56,440 bases of DNA, taken from the NCBI RefSeq assembly GCF_000381905.1, contig NZ_KB907280.1, positions 1-56,440 on the forward strand. Direction: 5' to 3'. The position numbers and the translations under genes were made by a program. This document shows, in pieces, positions 41,544 to 50,990 of this stretch. The notes below the pieces were generated by a model. It did not search any database and was not told where the DNA came from. It worked only from the letters and a program-made list of their open reading frames with translations. Numbering within the stretch: the first letter of the stretch is position 1; each line of letters starts with the position of its first letter. The stretch is from Paenibacillus fonticola DSM 21315. GTDB lineage: Bacteria; Bacillota; Bacilli; Paenibacillales; Paenibacillaceae.

Positions 41544-42875
41544 CTATTCCGCCTGACGGTTCCTCTCCAGCTCCAGGACCGCGGCATCGACGGCTTCTTG
41601 TCCCTGCAGCTCCACCTTCACAAGCGCCTCGTCCAGCGTAATTTCATTTTGCAGCAGGCTGTTCAGTATAGATTGGGCTGCCGTTTGAAAGGCAGCGACA
41701 ATTTCCGCCTCGATTTCGGAATGCCCAGCAGTACGATTCGAATTCGCCTGCAGCGAATATAGAGGGGACAAATCGTGGTCGCCAGCAGGATGGATATACT
41801 CCGTCACGGCCGGCAATCCGTAATTAGGGTAGTTCGCCGCTACCAGACGGCTGTTAAGAGCATCGCCAGCGATAAATCTCACCAGCTCCATCGCTTCTTC
41901 CGGATGTTCCGAAGCCGAGGAGACCCCAAAATAATCGTAGATTTCATAGAAGTTGGTAATGTCCGGGTTCAACGGATCGACAGGGGCGGTTACCACCCCC
42001 CAATCAAACTCTGTACCCCCGTCAAAATGCGACAACACTTCAAAATCATAGGCGAGCGCATTTGAGCTGATGGTCATGGCTGCATGCCCGGTTAAAAAGG
42101 CCGGCCGCTGCATCGAGTCTGCGTCCTCTTCCTTGTCATAGACAGCTCCTGCGCGAAAAGCTTGTACTGCGGTCTCCCAGATGGACCGCCAGCGATCCGT
42201 ATTCATCGTCACTTGCAGTGTTTTCGGATCAAGATATGACAGGCCTTCGGTTTCCCCCGCTTTTAAAATATAATTCATCGTCACGTTTCGTGAATAGTTC
42301 ATCTGAATGCCATATAAGCGGCTGCCATCCTCATTTTCGGCAGGGACGCGCTCTGCCAAAGCAAATACATCGCTCCAAAGCATGCCGTCATGGGGATAGG
42401 GAAGCTGATATTTGTCGAAAATTTTCTTGTTAAAATAAAGCGCCTCGCTATGAAAAGCCGGGGCCAGCGCATAATAATGGCCGTCCTCGGAAGCGGAGGC
42501 AAGCAGCGTGGCAACGATGGGAGACAGCGCCCCGGAATTGGCGGTTTCGCCGAGGATGGCCGGGGGAATCTGTCTAAGCTTGCCTCTCTCGATTGCTGCT
42601 TTATACTGTTCGATTCCGTTTATATACATTACATCAGCTTCCGTATCGAAAAGATCATCATCGTCTCCTTCAAAGCCATCCTGAATGACCTGGATATTAA
42701 TATGGGGATGCGCTTTCTCAAAAGCATAACCAAACATGACGTAAAATTGCTGTGCCGATGGATAGCTGACTGTTATCGTAACGGGCTTTAATGGCCGCGC
42801 ACGCTGGCAGCCCGTAAGTGCATTCATGCCAAATGTTAAGATCACGATTATAAGCAGTATGCGTCTAGTGGACAT
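41544..42875 (-). CDS. Orphan extracellular solute-binding lipoprotein
   Basis: A 443-residue family-1 binding protein: signal 'LLIIVILTFGMNALTGCQ' with lipobox LTGC, then 'VTITVSYPSAQQFYVMFGYAF', an acidic 'DGFEGDDDDLFDTEADVMYI' region and 'HSEALYFNKKIFDKYQLP'. It looks like a sugar-binding protein but has no permease or ATPase beside it. It may serve a distant transporter or act as a sensor subunit. GAGG precedes the ATG by about 11 bases; a promoter and a terminator make it a single-gene unit. Confidence 0.85.
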   Translation of the reverse strand: MSTRRILLIIVILTFGMNALTGCQRARPLKPVTITVSYPSAQQFYVMFGYAFEKAHPHINIQVIQDGFEGDDDDLFDTEADVMYINGIEQYKAAIERGKLRQIPPAILGETANSGALSPIVATLLASASEDGHYYALAPAFHSEALYFNKKIFDKYQLPYPHDGMLWSDVFALAERVPAENEDGSRLYGIQMNYSRNVTMNYILKAGETEGLSYLDPKTLQVTMNTDRWRSIWETAVQAFRAGAVYDKEEDADSMQRPAFLTGHAAMTISSNALAYDFEVLSHFDGGTEFDWGVVTAPVDPLNPDITNFYEIYDYFGVSSASEHPEEAMELVRFIAGDALNSRLVAANYPNYGLPAVTEYIHPAGDHDLSPLYSLQANSNRTAGHSEIEAEIVAAFQTAAQSILNSLLQNEITLDEALVKVELQGQEAVDAAVLELERNRQAE

Positions 42876-42928
42876 CTAAGAATACCTCCTGATTAACTAA
42901 GGAAGGAAAGAATCCATCCTTAGATGTA

Positions 42929-42957
42929 ATATTATTCCTGAACCTTTAAATTGTAAA
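42929..42957 (-). promoter_or_regulatory. Sigma-A promoter of the orphan binding-protein gene
   Basis: On the minus strand TTTACA (42952-42957) and TAATAT (42929-42934) are separated by 17 bp, with the start about 45 bases before the gene. Confidence 0.7.
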
Positions 42958-43091
42958 ATTTGGCGGCTGAATGCGTGCTCCGGGTGTGGCGGCTTTATTA
43001 TGACTCAGGAATGTTTCCCCCTAGTTTTGGCAGTTCTGAAAATGCTGCGGTATAAGTGTCGAAAAGATGGAGAATTATAGGGACATCACAC

Positions 43092-43120
43092 TTGCAACAG
43101 TGACCAAAATTGGTTAAAAT
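43092..43120 (+). promoter_or_regulatory. Sigma-A promoter of the cggR-gapA operon
   Basis: TTGCAA (43092-43097) and TAAAAT (43115-43120) are 17 bp apart; the start point falls at about 43127, on the first base pairs of the CggR operator. Confidence 0.7.
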
Positions 43121-43125
43121 ATCAG

Positions 43126-43161
43126 TGGGACTTAAAAAGTTAACCCGGGACATTTTAAGAC
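43126..43161. promoter_or_regulatory. CggR operator
   Basis: TGGGAC-N6-AGTT, then four bases, then CGGGAC-N6-AGAC: two direct repeats with the same spacing as the B. subtilis CggR operator (CGGGAC-N6-TGTC-N4-CGGGAC-N6-TGTC). It lies right at the start point, a roadblock position. Fructose-1,6-bisphosphate should relieve repression. Confidence 0.8.
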
Positions 43162-43205
43162 CAGAGGAGATGGAGAGATAGACGAAGCTTGCAGGAGTGG
43201 AAAGC

Positions 43206-44267
43206 ATGCGAAATATTTTGGAAATGCAGAAGCAGCTTCTTCCAGATCTCATGGAAATTCTCAAGAAAAGGCATACCATACTTCACCAGATCATGTTATC
43301 GGATGTGATTGGTCGCAGAACCTTAGCACTTTCGCTAAACATGACAGAACGTGTACTGCGTGCCGAAACAGATCTCCTGAAGGCTCAAGGCCTGATTGAA
43401 ATCGAGAATATAGGCATGAGGATTAGCGATTCGGGCAGGAAACTGCTAGAAGATATGGAGCCGATCGTAAAGGAAATATTCGGCCTCGCTAATTTGGAGG
43501 AGAAGATTCGTAAAGCCTTTGGATTGCGCAAAGTTGTGGTCATTCCTGGAGACTGGGAGACCTCTCCGCTGACGAAGCGGGAGCTCGGTCTGGCAGGTGC
43601 CAAAGCGCTGCTAGGGGCTATGCGCGGCGGGGACGTCGTAGCGGTCACAGGCGGCACAACGATGGCCGAGGTAGCGGAACAGCTGAATCCGCCGGCGAAT
43701 GCAGCGTTCAAGCAAAATTGGTTCGTTCCAGCGCGCGGAGGACTCGGCGAGAGCCTGGAAATCCAGGCCAATACGATTGCTTCGGGCATGGCTAAGCGGG
43801 TTGGAGCAGGGTACCGATTGTTGCATGTGCCTGATTTGCTCGGCAAGGAAGCGTATCAGTCATTGGTGCACGACCCGAACATTCAGGATATCGTGAGCAC
43901 GATTCGCCAGGCGCGGATTGTTGTACACGGCATCGGGGATGCTACGGAGATGGCCCGCCGCCGCAAACTCGACGCGGCGATGATCGAGGATTTGCAGAAG
44001 GATGGCGCGGTCGCAGAATCATTTGGGTACTATTTCGATGAAGAAGGCGTAGTTGTTCACAAAATGCTGACCCTGGGACTCCGTCTGGAAGACATCAGGA
44101 AGACGGACACGGTGATCGGAATCGCGGGCGGCAAAAGCAAGGCCAAAGCTATACACGCGGTGCTGCAGTTCGGACATGAAGACATTCTCGTCACGGACGA
44201 AGCCGCGGCAATGGACATCGTGAGCGAACTGGAGCAAAAAGAAAAACAGCAGAACAGCGTAACTTGA
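43206..44267 (+). CDS. cggR: Central glycolytic genes regulator CggR
   Basis: A 353-residue SorC/DeoR-type repressor. An N-terminal winged helix (about 30-85, 'RRTLALSLNMTERVLRAETDLL' region) binds the operator, and the C-terminal sugar-phosphate domain ('AVTGGTTMAEVAEQL', 'VIGIAGGKSKAKAI') senses fructose-1,6-bisphosphate. ATG 43206 is chosen because GGAG lies eight bases upstream; GTG 43197 overlaps that site. It heads the operon with gapA-pgk-tpiA-gpmI-eno and represses it, including itself. Confidence 0.95.
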   Translation: MRNILEMQKQLLPDLMEILKKRHTILHQIMLSDVIGRRTLALSLNMTERVLRAETDLLKAQGLIEIENIGMRISDSGRKLLEDMEPIVKEIFGLANLEEKIRKAFGLRKVVVIPGDWETSPLTKRELGLAGAKALLGAMRGGDVVAVTGGTTMAEVAEQLNPPANAAFKQNWFVPARGGLGESLEIQANTIASGMAKRVGAGYRLLHVPDLLGKEAYQSLVHDPNIQDIVSTIRQARIVVHGIGDATEMARRRKLDAAMIEDLQKDGAVAESFGYYFDEEGVVVHKMLTLGLRLEDIRKTDTVIGIAGGKSKAKAIHAVLQFGHEDILVTDEAAAMDIVSELEQKEKQQNSVT

Positions 44268-44354
44268 TCGTTTTCGTCTAACCTTATTTACTCATGACTG
44301 CCTTATCGGGGGAGTCTTGAATAATAAAAAAACAAACACTGGGAGGAACTATCA

Positions 44355-45365
44355 ATGAGTGTAAAAGTAGGTATTAACGGTTTTGGACGTATTGGACGTC
44401 TTGCTTTCCGTCGTATTCAAAACGTAGAAGGCATCGAAGTAGTAGCGATTAATGACTTGACCGACGCTAAAATGTTGGCTCATCTGTTGAAATATGATAC
44501 AACTCAAGGCAGATTCGACGGCGATGTAGAAGTTCATGACGGCTTCTTCAAAGTTAACGGCAAAGAAGTTAAAGTTCTAGCTAACCGCAACCCTGAAGAG
44601 CTTCCTTGGGGCGAGCTTGGCGTAGACATCGTTTTGGAGTGCACAGGCTTCTTCACAACGAAAGAAAAAGCTGAGCTTCATTTGAAGGGCGGCGCGAAGA
44701 AAGTTGTTATCTCCGCTCCAGCTACAGGCGACATGAAAACTGTTGTTTACAACGTTAACCATGAAATCCTGGATGGAACAGAGACAGTTATTTCCGGCGC
44801 TTCCTGTACGACAAACTGCTTGGCTCCAATGGCTAAAGTTCTTCAAGACAAATTTGGTATCATTGAAGGCTTGATGACGACAATTCATGCTTACACAGGC
44901 GACCAAAACACGCTTGATGCTCCTCATGCGAAAGGCGATTTCCGCCGTGCTCGTGCAGCAGCTGAGAACATTATCCCTAACACAACTGGCGCAGCTAAAG
45001 CGATTGGTCTTGTTATTCCTGAATTGCAAGGCAAACTTGACGGCGCAGCACAACGCGTGCCTGTGGCTACAGGTTCCTTGACTGAGCTTGTAACTGTTCT
45101 TGAGAAACAAGTTACCGCTGATGAAGTTAACGCAGCCATGAAAGCTGCTTCCGACCCAGAAACTTACGGCTACACAGAAGACGAAATCGTATCTTCCGAT
45201 ATCAAAGGAATCACTTTCGGTTCCCTGTTCGATGCTACGCAAACTAAAGTACTTACCGTTGGCGACAAACAACTGGTTAAAACTGTAGCTTGGTACGACA
45301 ATGAAATGTCCTACACTGCTCAACTCGTTCGTACATTGGAGTACTTTGCAAAAAAAGCGAAGTAA
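44355..45365 (+). CDS. gapA: Glyceraldehyde-3-phosphate dehydrogenase (glycolytic)
   Basis: A 336-residue NAD-dependent enzyme oxidising glyceraldehyde-3-phosphate to 1,3-bisphosphoglycerate. NAD-binding GINGFGRIGR is at residues 6-15, and catalytic Cys151 lies in SGASCTTNCLAPM. Asp34 (AINDLTD) favours NAD and so the glycolytic GapA rather than GapB. Codons are the few preferred ones (AAA, GAA, GTT, GCT), as expected for very high expression. GGGAGGA precedes the ATG. A hairpin follows, which may trim expression of the later genes. Confidence 0.97.
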   Translation: MSVKVGINGFGRIGRLAFRRIQNVEGIEVVAINDLTDAKMLAHLLKYDTTQGRFDGDVEVHDGFFKVNGKEVKVLANRNPEELPWGELGVDIVLECTGFFTTKEKAELHLKGGAKKVVISAPATGDMKTVVYNVNHEILDGTETVISGASCTTNCLAPMAKVLQDKFGIIEGLMTTIHAYTGDQNTLDAPHAKGDFRRARAAAENIIPNTTGAAKAIGLVIPELQGKLDGAAQRVPVATGSLTELVTVLEKQVTADEVNAAMKAASDPETYGYTEDEIVSSDIKGITFGSLFDATQTKVLTVGDKQLVKTVAWYDNEMSYTAQLVRTLEYFAKKAK

Positions 45366-45392
45366 TTCCTTCTGAATAAAATCCGAAATAAC

Positions 45393-45430
45393 AAAGAGGA
45401 GCGACCTGACCGCAGGACTCCTCTTTGGTT
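45393..45430 (+). terminator. Hairpin after gapA
   Basis: AAAGAGGAG (45393-45401) pairs with CTCCTCTTT (45418-45426), with an inner CCTG/CAGG pair. The T tract is short, suggesting partial termination or mRNA 3'-end protection. Confidence 0.65.
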
Positions 45431-45456
45431 CATGAACGAAATGAATTACAAATTTA

Positions 45457-45484
45457 AGGCTTTTCTAGTTAGAAGCCTCTTTTA
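45457..45484 (+). terminator. Second hairpin in the gapA-pgk gap
   Basis: AGGCTT and AAGCCT arms around a 10-nt loop, followed by CTTTT. With the first hairpin it could lower read-through from gapA into pgk. Confidence 0.5.
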
Positions 45485-45624
45485 TTGAAGTTATAGAATC
45501 GACATTCACACACACAAATATAGAGATATAAGCACGCTTAGGAGAGAAATCATTCAAGAGAACGAAAGTGGCGCGACAATGGCATTTGCAGTGCCTTGGC
45601 GCAAACCTTAGGAGGAATGTGGAG

Positions 45625-46806
45625 ATGAACAAGAAAAGTGTACGTGATGTGGAAGTAACCGGCAAACGCGTGTTTGTCAGAGTCGATTTCAACGTCCCCG
45701 TTCAGGATGGCAAAATTTCCGACGATACTCGTATTCGTGAAACGCTGCCGACAGTTAACTACTTGATTGAAAAAGGCGCAAAAGTAATTTTGGCCAGCCA
45801 TATGGGCCGTCCTAAAGGCCAAGTGGTAGAATCCCTGCGCTTGAACCTGGCTGCTGAGCGTTTGTCCGAATTGCTTGGCAAAAAAGTAGCGAAAGCAGAC
45901 GAAGCGATTGGCGAAGCCGTGAAAGCGCAAGTAGCTTCCTTGAACAATGGCGATGTACTTGTATTGGAAAACGTTCGTTTCTACCCAGGCGAAGAGAAGA
46001 ACGATCCAGAGCTTGCGAAGCAATTCGCGGAGCTGGCAGATCTGTTCGTAAATGATGCGTTTGGCGCGGCTCACCGTGCCCATGCTTCCACGGAAGGCAT
46101 CGCACATCACCTGCCAGCGGTATCCGGCCTGTTGATGGAGAAGGAGCTTGACGTTCTCGGCAAAGCCTTGTCCAATCCAGATCGTCCTTTCACCGCGATT
46201 ATCGGCGGTTCCAAGGTTAAAGACAAAATCGATGTAATCGACAACTTGCTCAACATTGCCGACAACGTATTGATTGGCGGCGGCCTGACTTATACTTTCT
46301 TCAAAGCGCAAGGCCATGAGATCGGCAAATCGCTGCTGGATGACAGTAAGCTGGATGTAGCGCTTGGCTTCATCGAGAAGGCAAAGAAGCTGGGCAAGAA
46401 CTTCGTACTGCCGGTAGACATCGTTGTAGCTGATGATTTCAGCGCAGATGCCAACAACAAAGTAGTAGACATCGACAGCATTCCTGCCGATTGGGAAGGT
46501 CTTGATATCGGGCCGAAGACTCGGGAAATTTATGCTGACATTATCAAAAATTCGAAATTGGTTGTATGGAACGGGCCGATGGGTGTATTCGAAATTGATA
46601 CCTTCGCAAACGGAACCCGCGAGGTAGCTGAGGCTTGCGCATCGACAGAAGGCTATACGATTATCGGCGGCGGCGATTCGGCAGCGGCAACAGAGAAATT
46701 CAATCTGGCGGATAAAATGGATCACATCTCCACAGGCGGCGGCGCTTCCTTGGAATTCATGGAAGGCAAGGCGCTTCCGGGCGTTGTGGCTCTGAACGAC
46801 AAGTAA
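45625..46806 (+). CDS. pgk: Phosphoglycerate kinase
   Basis: A 393-residue two-domain kinase making ATP from 1,3-bisphosphoglycerate. 'RVFVRVDFNVP'-type opening, 'ILASHMGRPKG' substrate site and the nucleotide site 'GGGDSAAATEKF' are present. ATG 45625 (MNKKSVRDVEV) after AGGAGG is chosen over an in-frame ATG 57 bp upstream that would add unrelated residues. It is third in the CggR operon, after a 259-bp gap that contains two hairpins. Confidence 0.97.
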   Translation: MNKKSVRDVEVTGKRVFVRVDFNVPVQDGKISDDTRIRETLPTVNYLIEKGAKVILASHMGRPKGQVVESLRLNLAAERLSELLGKKVAKADEAIGEAVKAQVASLNNGDVLVLENVRFYPGEEKNDPELAKQFAELADLFVNDAFGAAHRAHASTEGIAHHLPAVSGLLMEKELDVLGKALSNPDRPFTAIIGGSKVKDKIDVIDNLLNIADNVLIGGGLTYTFFKAQGHEIGKSLLDDSKLDVALGFIEKAKKLGKNFVLPVDIVVADDFSADANNKVVDIDSIPADWEGLDIGPKTREIYADIIKNSKLVVWNGPMGVFEIDTFANGTREVAEACASTEGYTIIGGGDSAAATEKFNLADKMDHISTGGGASLEFMEGKALPGVVALNDK

Positions 46807-46837
46807 TTATTTAGCGATAGATAAAGGAGTGAACCGC

Positions 46838-47590
46838 ATGAGAACACCGATCATTGCAGGGAACTGGAAGATGTTTAAAACCGTTCCTGAAGCAAAAGCT
46901 TTCTTCGAGGCGGTAAAAGGTAAAGCGGAAGTAGAAGGCGTAGAGAGCGTAATTTGTGCTCCTTATACAAACCTTCCGGTTTTAGTCGAGGCGGCTAAAG
47001 GAACGAAGATCAAAATTGGTGCGCAAAACCTGCATTTTGAAGATGAAGGTGCATTTACCGGTGAAATCAGCGGTGGAATGCTGAAGGATCTAGGCGTGGA
47101 TTATGTCATTATCGGACATTCGGAGCGCCGGGCTTACTTCGGAGAGACGGATGAAATCGTGAATAAGAAAGTCCATGCTGCATTCAAGCATGGCTTGACT
47201 CCGATTCCTTGCGTTGGAGAGAAGCTGGAAGAGCGCGAAGCTGGCCAAACGAAGGATGTCGTTAAGGTGCAAACCGAAGCGGCGCTGAATGGATTGTCCG
47301 CGGAGCAGGCAGAGCAGGTTGTTATCGCTTATGAGCCGATTTGGGCGATTGGCACAGGCAAATCATCCACGGCTCAGGATGCGAACGAAGTGATTTCCTA
47401 CATCCGCAGCTTAGTTAAAGATTTGTACAATGAAGAGGTTGCCGGCAAAATCCGTATTCAATACGGCGGCAGCGTAAAACCTGAGAATGTGAAGGAATAT
47501 ATGAGCGAAAGCGACATCGACGGCGCACTAGTCGGCGGTGCCAGCCTGCAGCCGGCTTCTTATATTCAACTGGTCGAGGGGGCGCAATAA
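46838..47590 (+). CDS. tpiA: Triose-phosphate isomerase
   Basis: A 250-residue TIM barrel interconverting dihydroxyacetone phosphate and glyceraldehyde-3-phosphate. Catalytic Lys11 (AGNWKMFK), His in IGHSERR and Glu in AYEPIWAIGTG are all present; the phosphate loop 'YGGSVKPEN' is intact. ATG 46838 is eight bases after AAAGGAG; a GTG three codons earlier overlaps that site. The stop abuts the gpmI ATG. Confidence 0.97.
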   Translation: MRTPIIAGNWKMFKTVPEAKAFFEAVKGKAEVEGVESVICAPYTNLPVLVEAAKGTKIKIGAQNLHFEDEGAFTGEISGGMLKDLGVDYVIIGHSERRAYFGETDEIVNKKVHAAFKHGLTPIPCVGEKLEEREAGQTKDVVKVQTEAALNGLSAEQAEQVVIAYEPIWAIGTGKSSTAQDANEVISYIRSLVKDLYNEEVAGKIRIQYGGSVKPENVKEYMSESDIDGALVGGASLQPASYIQLVEGAQ

Positions 47591-49138
47591 ATGGCAGCTC
47601 CAAGACCTGTAGCATTGATCATCATGGACGGCTTCGGGCTTCGGAACACAGTGGAAGGCAACGCGGTTGCCCAGGCTCACAAGCCGAACTATGACCGTTA
47701 CCTGCAGCAGTATCCGAACACGACGCTGACCGCTTGCGGAGAGGCCGTAGGTTTGCCGGAAGGGCAAATGGGCAACTCCGAGGTAGGTCACCTGAACATC
47801 GGTGCGGGACGTATCGTGTACCAGGACTTGACCCGGATTTCCAAATCGATCCGCGAAGGCGAATTTTTTGAGAATGAGACTTTGGTGGATGCTGTACGCA
47901 GCGCGAAGGCTAACGGGAAGAAGCTTCACTTGTACGGGCTTCTCTCGGACGGCGGCGTACACAGCCATATTGACCATTTGTTCGCGATGCTCGACCTTGC
48001 CAAGAAGGAAGAGATGAACGAGGTCTATATCCATGCATTCCTGGATGGCCGCGACGTGGCTCCGGACAGTGCGAAGGGCTTCATCGAGCGTCTGATTGCG
48101 AAAATCGAGGAAGTCGGAGTGGGCAAAATCGCCACAGTACAAGGACGCTACTATGCGATGGACCGCGACAAACGCTGGGACCGCGTGGAGAAATCCTACC
48201 GTGCTATGGTATACGGCGAAGGTCCGAAATATACCGATCCGATTACGGCAGTGACGGAATCCTACGAGAAATCGGTATTCGACGAATTCGTTATGCCAAC
48301 CGTCATCGTAGACGGGCATGACCAGCCAATCGCGCTTGTCGAGTCCGGTGACTCTGTCGTGTTCCTTAACTTCCGTCCTGACCGGGCGATTCAATTGTCG
48401 AACGTATTTACGAACAAGGATTTCCAAGGCTTTGACCGGGGGCCGAAGTTCCCGCAAGGTCTGCATTTCGTCTGCCTGACGCTGTTCGCAGAAACGGTAG
48501 ACGGTTATGTAGCCTACAAGCCGAAGGATCTGGATAATACGTTTGGTGAGGTTCTTGTGCAGCATGGGAAAACCCAGCTTCGTATCGCCGAGACGGAGAA
48601 ATATCCTCATGTAACCTTCTTCTTTAGCGGCGGACGGGATGTTCAGCTGCCAGGCGAGACGCGGGTACTCATCAACTCGCCGAAGGTCGCGACTTATGAC
48701 CTTAAGCCGGAGATGAGTGCTTATGAAGTGGCTGAGGCTGCGGTGAAGGAGATCGAGTCCGATAAGCATGACGCGATCATCCTGAACTTCGCGAACCCGG
48801 ATATGGTTGGCCATTCCGGCATGCTGGAGCCAACGAAGAAAGCGGTCGAAGTAACCGACGAATGCGTAGGCAAAGTGGTTGATGCTGTTAAGGCAAAAGG
48901 CGGCGTCGTCATCATCATCGCCGACCACGGAAATGCCGATATGGTATTCGATGAGAACGGCCGTCCGTTCACTGCGCATACGACGAACCCGGTTCCTTTT
49001 ATCCTGACCGATGAAAATGTTATACTACGTGATAGCGGCATCCTGGCGGATGTGGCGCCGACGCTTCTGGACTTGATGGGTCTGCCTAAGCCGGAAGAAA
49101 TGACGGGCACCTCCATGATCGCCAGCCGTAAAGCCTAA
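47591..49138 (+). CDS. gpmI: 2,3-bisphosphoglycerate-independent phosphoglycerate mutase
   Basis: A 515-residue metal-dependent mutase interconverting 3- and 2-phosphoglycerate. 'IIMDGFGLR' and nucleophile Ser63 in GNSEVGHLNIGAGR are in the phosphatase domain; 'DGRDVAPDSA' and 'HGNADMV' supply further ligands. It begins directly after the tpiA stop, with its ribosome site inside tpiA (GAGGGGGC). The enzyme depends on manganese and pH in sporeformers. Confidence 0.97.
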   Translation: MAAPRPVALIIMDGFGLRNTVEGNAVAQAHKPNYDRYLQQYPNTTLTACGEAVGLPEGQMGNSEVGHLNIGAGRIVYQDLTRISKSIREGEFFENETLVDAVRSAKANGKKLHLYGLLSDGGVHSHIDHLFAMLDLAKKEEMNEVYIHAFLDGRDVAPDSAKGFIERLIAKIEEVGVGKIATVQGRYYAMDRDKRWDRVEKSYRAMVYGEGPKYTDPITAVTESYEKSVFDEFVMPTVIVDGHDQPIALVESGDSVVFLNFRPDRAIQLSNVFTNKDFQGFDRGPKFPQGLHFVCLTLFAETVDGYVAYKPKDLDNTFGEVLVQHGKTQLRIAETEKYPHVTFFFSGGRDVQLPGETRVLINSPKVATYDLKPEMSAYEVAEAAVKEIESDKHDAIILNFANPDMVGHSGMLEPTKKAVEVTDECVGKVVDAVKAKGGVVIIIADHGNADMVFDENGRPFTAHTTNPVPFILTDENVILRDSGILADVAPTLLDLMGLPKPEEMTGTSMIASRKA

Positions 49139-49330
49139 GCTGCCAAGCATAGGTGCGCAAGGTTGTTATGGGAAGTAAGCGCAGCTGAATGCAAGGGTAA
49201 GTGGGCTGCGGCAAGTCACTTCAAGTGAATGATATTTAGTGTACGCAAAAGAGAGAGATGCAAGAGAATGCTTAGGCAGGTAAAAAACAAGCTAAGTACA
49301 GTAGCAAGCTAAGTGCAGTAGAAGAAGTTT
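49139..49330 (+). repeat. Purine-rich degenerate repeats in the gpmI-eno gap
   Basis: The gap holds many variants of AAG-T/C-AAG and GCAAG words and one clear tandem pair of 17 bp, CAAGCTAAGTACAGTAG (49288-49304) and CAAGCTAAGTGCAGTAG (49305-49321). No terminator or clear promoter is seen. It resembles the repeats at 7276, 50770 and 51430. Confidence 0.6.
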
Positions 49331-49360
49331 TCAAATACGCATATAAAAGGAGACTATACA

Positions 49361-50644
49361 ATGACTATTATTTCTGACGTATACGCTCGCGAAGTTTTGG
49401 ACTCTCGCGGTAACCCGACAGTAGAAGTTGAAGTATATCTGGAGTCCGGCGCAATTGGCCGTGCTATCGTTCCTTCCGGCGCTTCCACTGGCGCTCACGA
49501 AGCGGTTGAGCTTCGTGACGAAGACAAATCCCGTTACCTCGGTAAAGGGGTATTGAAAGCTGTTGAGAACGTAAACGAAATTATCGCTCCTGAAGTAATC
49601 GGCATGGATGCTCTGGATCAACTTGGCATCGACAAGCTGATGATTACTTTGGACGGAACACCTAACAAAGGGAAGCTCGGCGCAAACGCGATCCTGGCTG
49701 TGTCTATGGCTGTAGCTCGTGCAGCAGCTGACGCTTTGGATCTTCCATTGTATGTTTACCTTGGCGGATTCAACGCGAAGCAGCTTCCAGTTCCAATGAT
49801 GAACATCGTAAACGGCGGCGCGCATGCGGATAACAACGTAGACGTGCAGGAGTTCATGGTTCTGCCTGTAGGCGCACCTACTTTCAAAGAAGCACTTCGC
49901 GTAGGTGCTGAGATTTTCCATAACCTGAAATCCGTACTTAAAGCGAAAGGCCTGAACACAGCTGTAGGTGACGAAGGCGGCTTCGCTCCTAACTTCTCCT
50001 CCAATGAGGATGCTCTGTCTTCCATCATTGAAGCGATCGAGAAAGCAGGCTACAAACCAGGCGAAGACGTTGTGCTTGGTATGGACGTTGCTTCTACTGA
50101 GTTCTTTAAAGACGGCAAATACCATCTTGAAGGCGAAGGCAAATCGTATACTCCAGCTGAGTTCGTTGATTTGCTGGCTTCTTGGGTGGATAAATACCCA
50201 ATCGTTACGATCGAAGACGGCTGTTCCGAGGACGACTGGGAAGGCTGGAAATTGCTCACTGAGAAATTGGGCAACAAAATCCAACTGGTTGGTGACGACC
50301 TGTTCGTAACAAATACCGAGCGTCTGGAAAAAGGAATCAAAGACGGTATCGGTAACTCCATCCTGATCAAAGTAAACCAAATCGGTACGCTGACAGAAAC
50401 CTTCGACGCGATCGAAATGGCAAAACGCGCTGGCTACACAGCAGTGATTTCCCACCGTTCCGGCGAGTCCGAGGACAGCACGATCGCTGACATCGCTGTA
50501 GCGACAAACGCTGGCCAAATCAAAACGGGTGCACCTTCCCGTACTGACCGCGTTGCGAAATACAACCAATTGCTTCGTATCGAAGACCAATTGGGCGAAC
50601 TGGCTCAATACAACGGCTTGAAATCCTTCTACAACCTGAAATAG
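49361..50644 (+). CDS. eno: Enolase
   Basis: A 427-residue enzyme dehydrating 2-phosphoglycerate to phosphoenolpyruvate. 'AREVLDSRGNPTVEVEV', 'PSGASTGAHEAVELRD' loop, metal ligands near 'GMDVASTEF' and 'TIEDGCSEDDW', and the signature 'SHRSGESEDSTIADIAV' with catalytic Lys at 'ILIKVNQIGT' are present. Codon use is as restricted as in gapA. AAAGGAG precedes the ATG. A strong terminator closes the glycolytic operon. Confidence 0.97.
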   Translation: MTIISDVYAREVLDSRGNPTVEVEVYLESGAIGRAIVPSGASTGAHEAVELRDEDKSRYLGKGVLKAVENVNEIIAPEVIGMDALDQLGIDKLMITLDGTPNKGKLGANAILAVSMAVARAAADALDLPLYVYLGGFNAKQLPVPMMNIVNGGAHADNNVDVQEFMVLPVGAPTFKEALRVGAEIFHNLKSVLKAKGLNTAVGDEGGFAPNFSSNEDALSSIIEAIEKAGYKPGEDVVLGMDVASTEFFKDGKYHLEGEGKSYTPAEFVDLLASWVDKYPIVTIEDGCSEDDWEGWKLLTEKLGNKIQLVGDDLFVTNTERLEKGIKDGIGNSILIKVNQIGTLTETFDAIEMAKRAGYTAVISHRSGESEDSTIADIAVATNAGQIKTGAPSRTDRVAKYNQLLRIEDQLGELAQYNGLKSFYNLK

Positions 50645-50684
50645 TAGCAGTGGATGCATAGCTTAAGCTTATAATGCAAACTAT

Positions 50685-50727
50685 AAATCTCCCCCTCGTC
50701 TGTAAAGATCGTGGGGGAGATTTTTTT
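50685..50727 (+). terminator. Terminator of the glycolytic operon
   Basis: AAATCTCCCCC (50685-50695) pairs with GGGGGAGATTT (50713-50723), followed by T to 50727. Confidence 0.92.
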
Positions 50728-50769
50728 AGTTGATTTTTTTTGGAGTTGTTCGATGAGTGGGCCCTTTGC

Positions 50770-50990
50770 GGGGAGATTAAGCATCTACGAAGATGCACCC
50801 ATGAAGATGCACCCACGATGATGATTAATCATCTGTGAAGGAATGAAGACTATATGCGGAATAGTGAAGACTAAATGCGATAGAAAAAGTGAAGACTAAA
50901 TGCGAAATTAGTGATGAAAATCAGTGATGTAAATAAGTAATGCAAATAAGTGATGCAAGTAGTGATGCGTAATAATGAGCAATCAAAAAC
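50770..50990 (+). repeat. Degenerate short tandem repeats before secG
   Basis: Units of 'AGTGAAGACTAAATGCG' recur about every 24 nt at 50841-50905, followed by 'AAGTGATGCAAAT'-type units of 13-16 nt to about 50980; 'GAAGATGCACCCA' is doubled at 50790-50815. No gene is present. This fills most of the 501-bp gap between eno and secG. Confidence 0.65.

Larger units (their letters stand above)
42876..43205. other. Divergent control region of cggR
   Basis: This 330-bp gap holds the minus-strand binding-protein promoter on the left and the cggR promoter plus CggR operator on the right. Nothing gene-like is seen. Confidence 0.6.

Noticed and set aside
45550..46725. Long minus-strand open frames opposite pgk, gpmI (47528-48979) and eno (49331-50659)
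   Set aside because: All are antisense to highly conserved, highly expressed glycolytic genes with strong codon bias, which creates long shadow frames.
49288..49321. Possible CRISPR-like repeat
   Set aside because: Only two adjacent 17-bp units without spacers and no cas genes; it is a simple tandem duplication. No CRISPR array is seen in the window.
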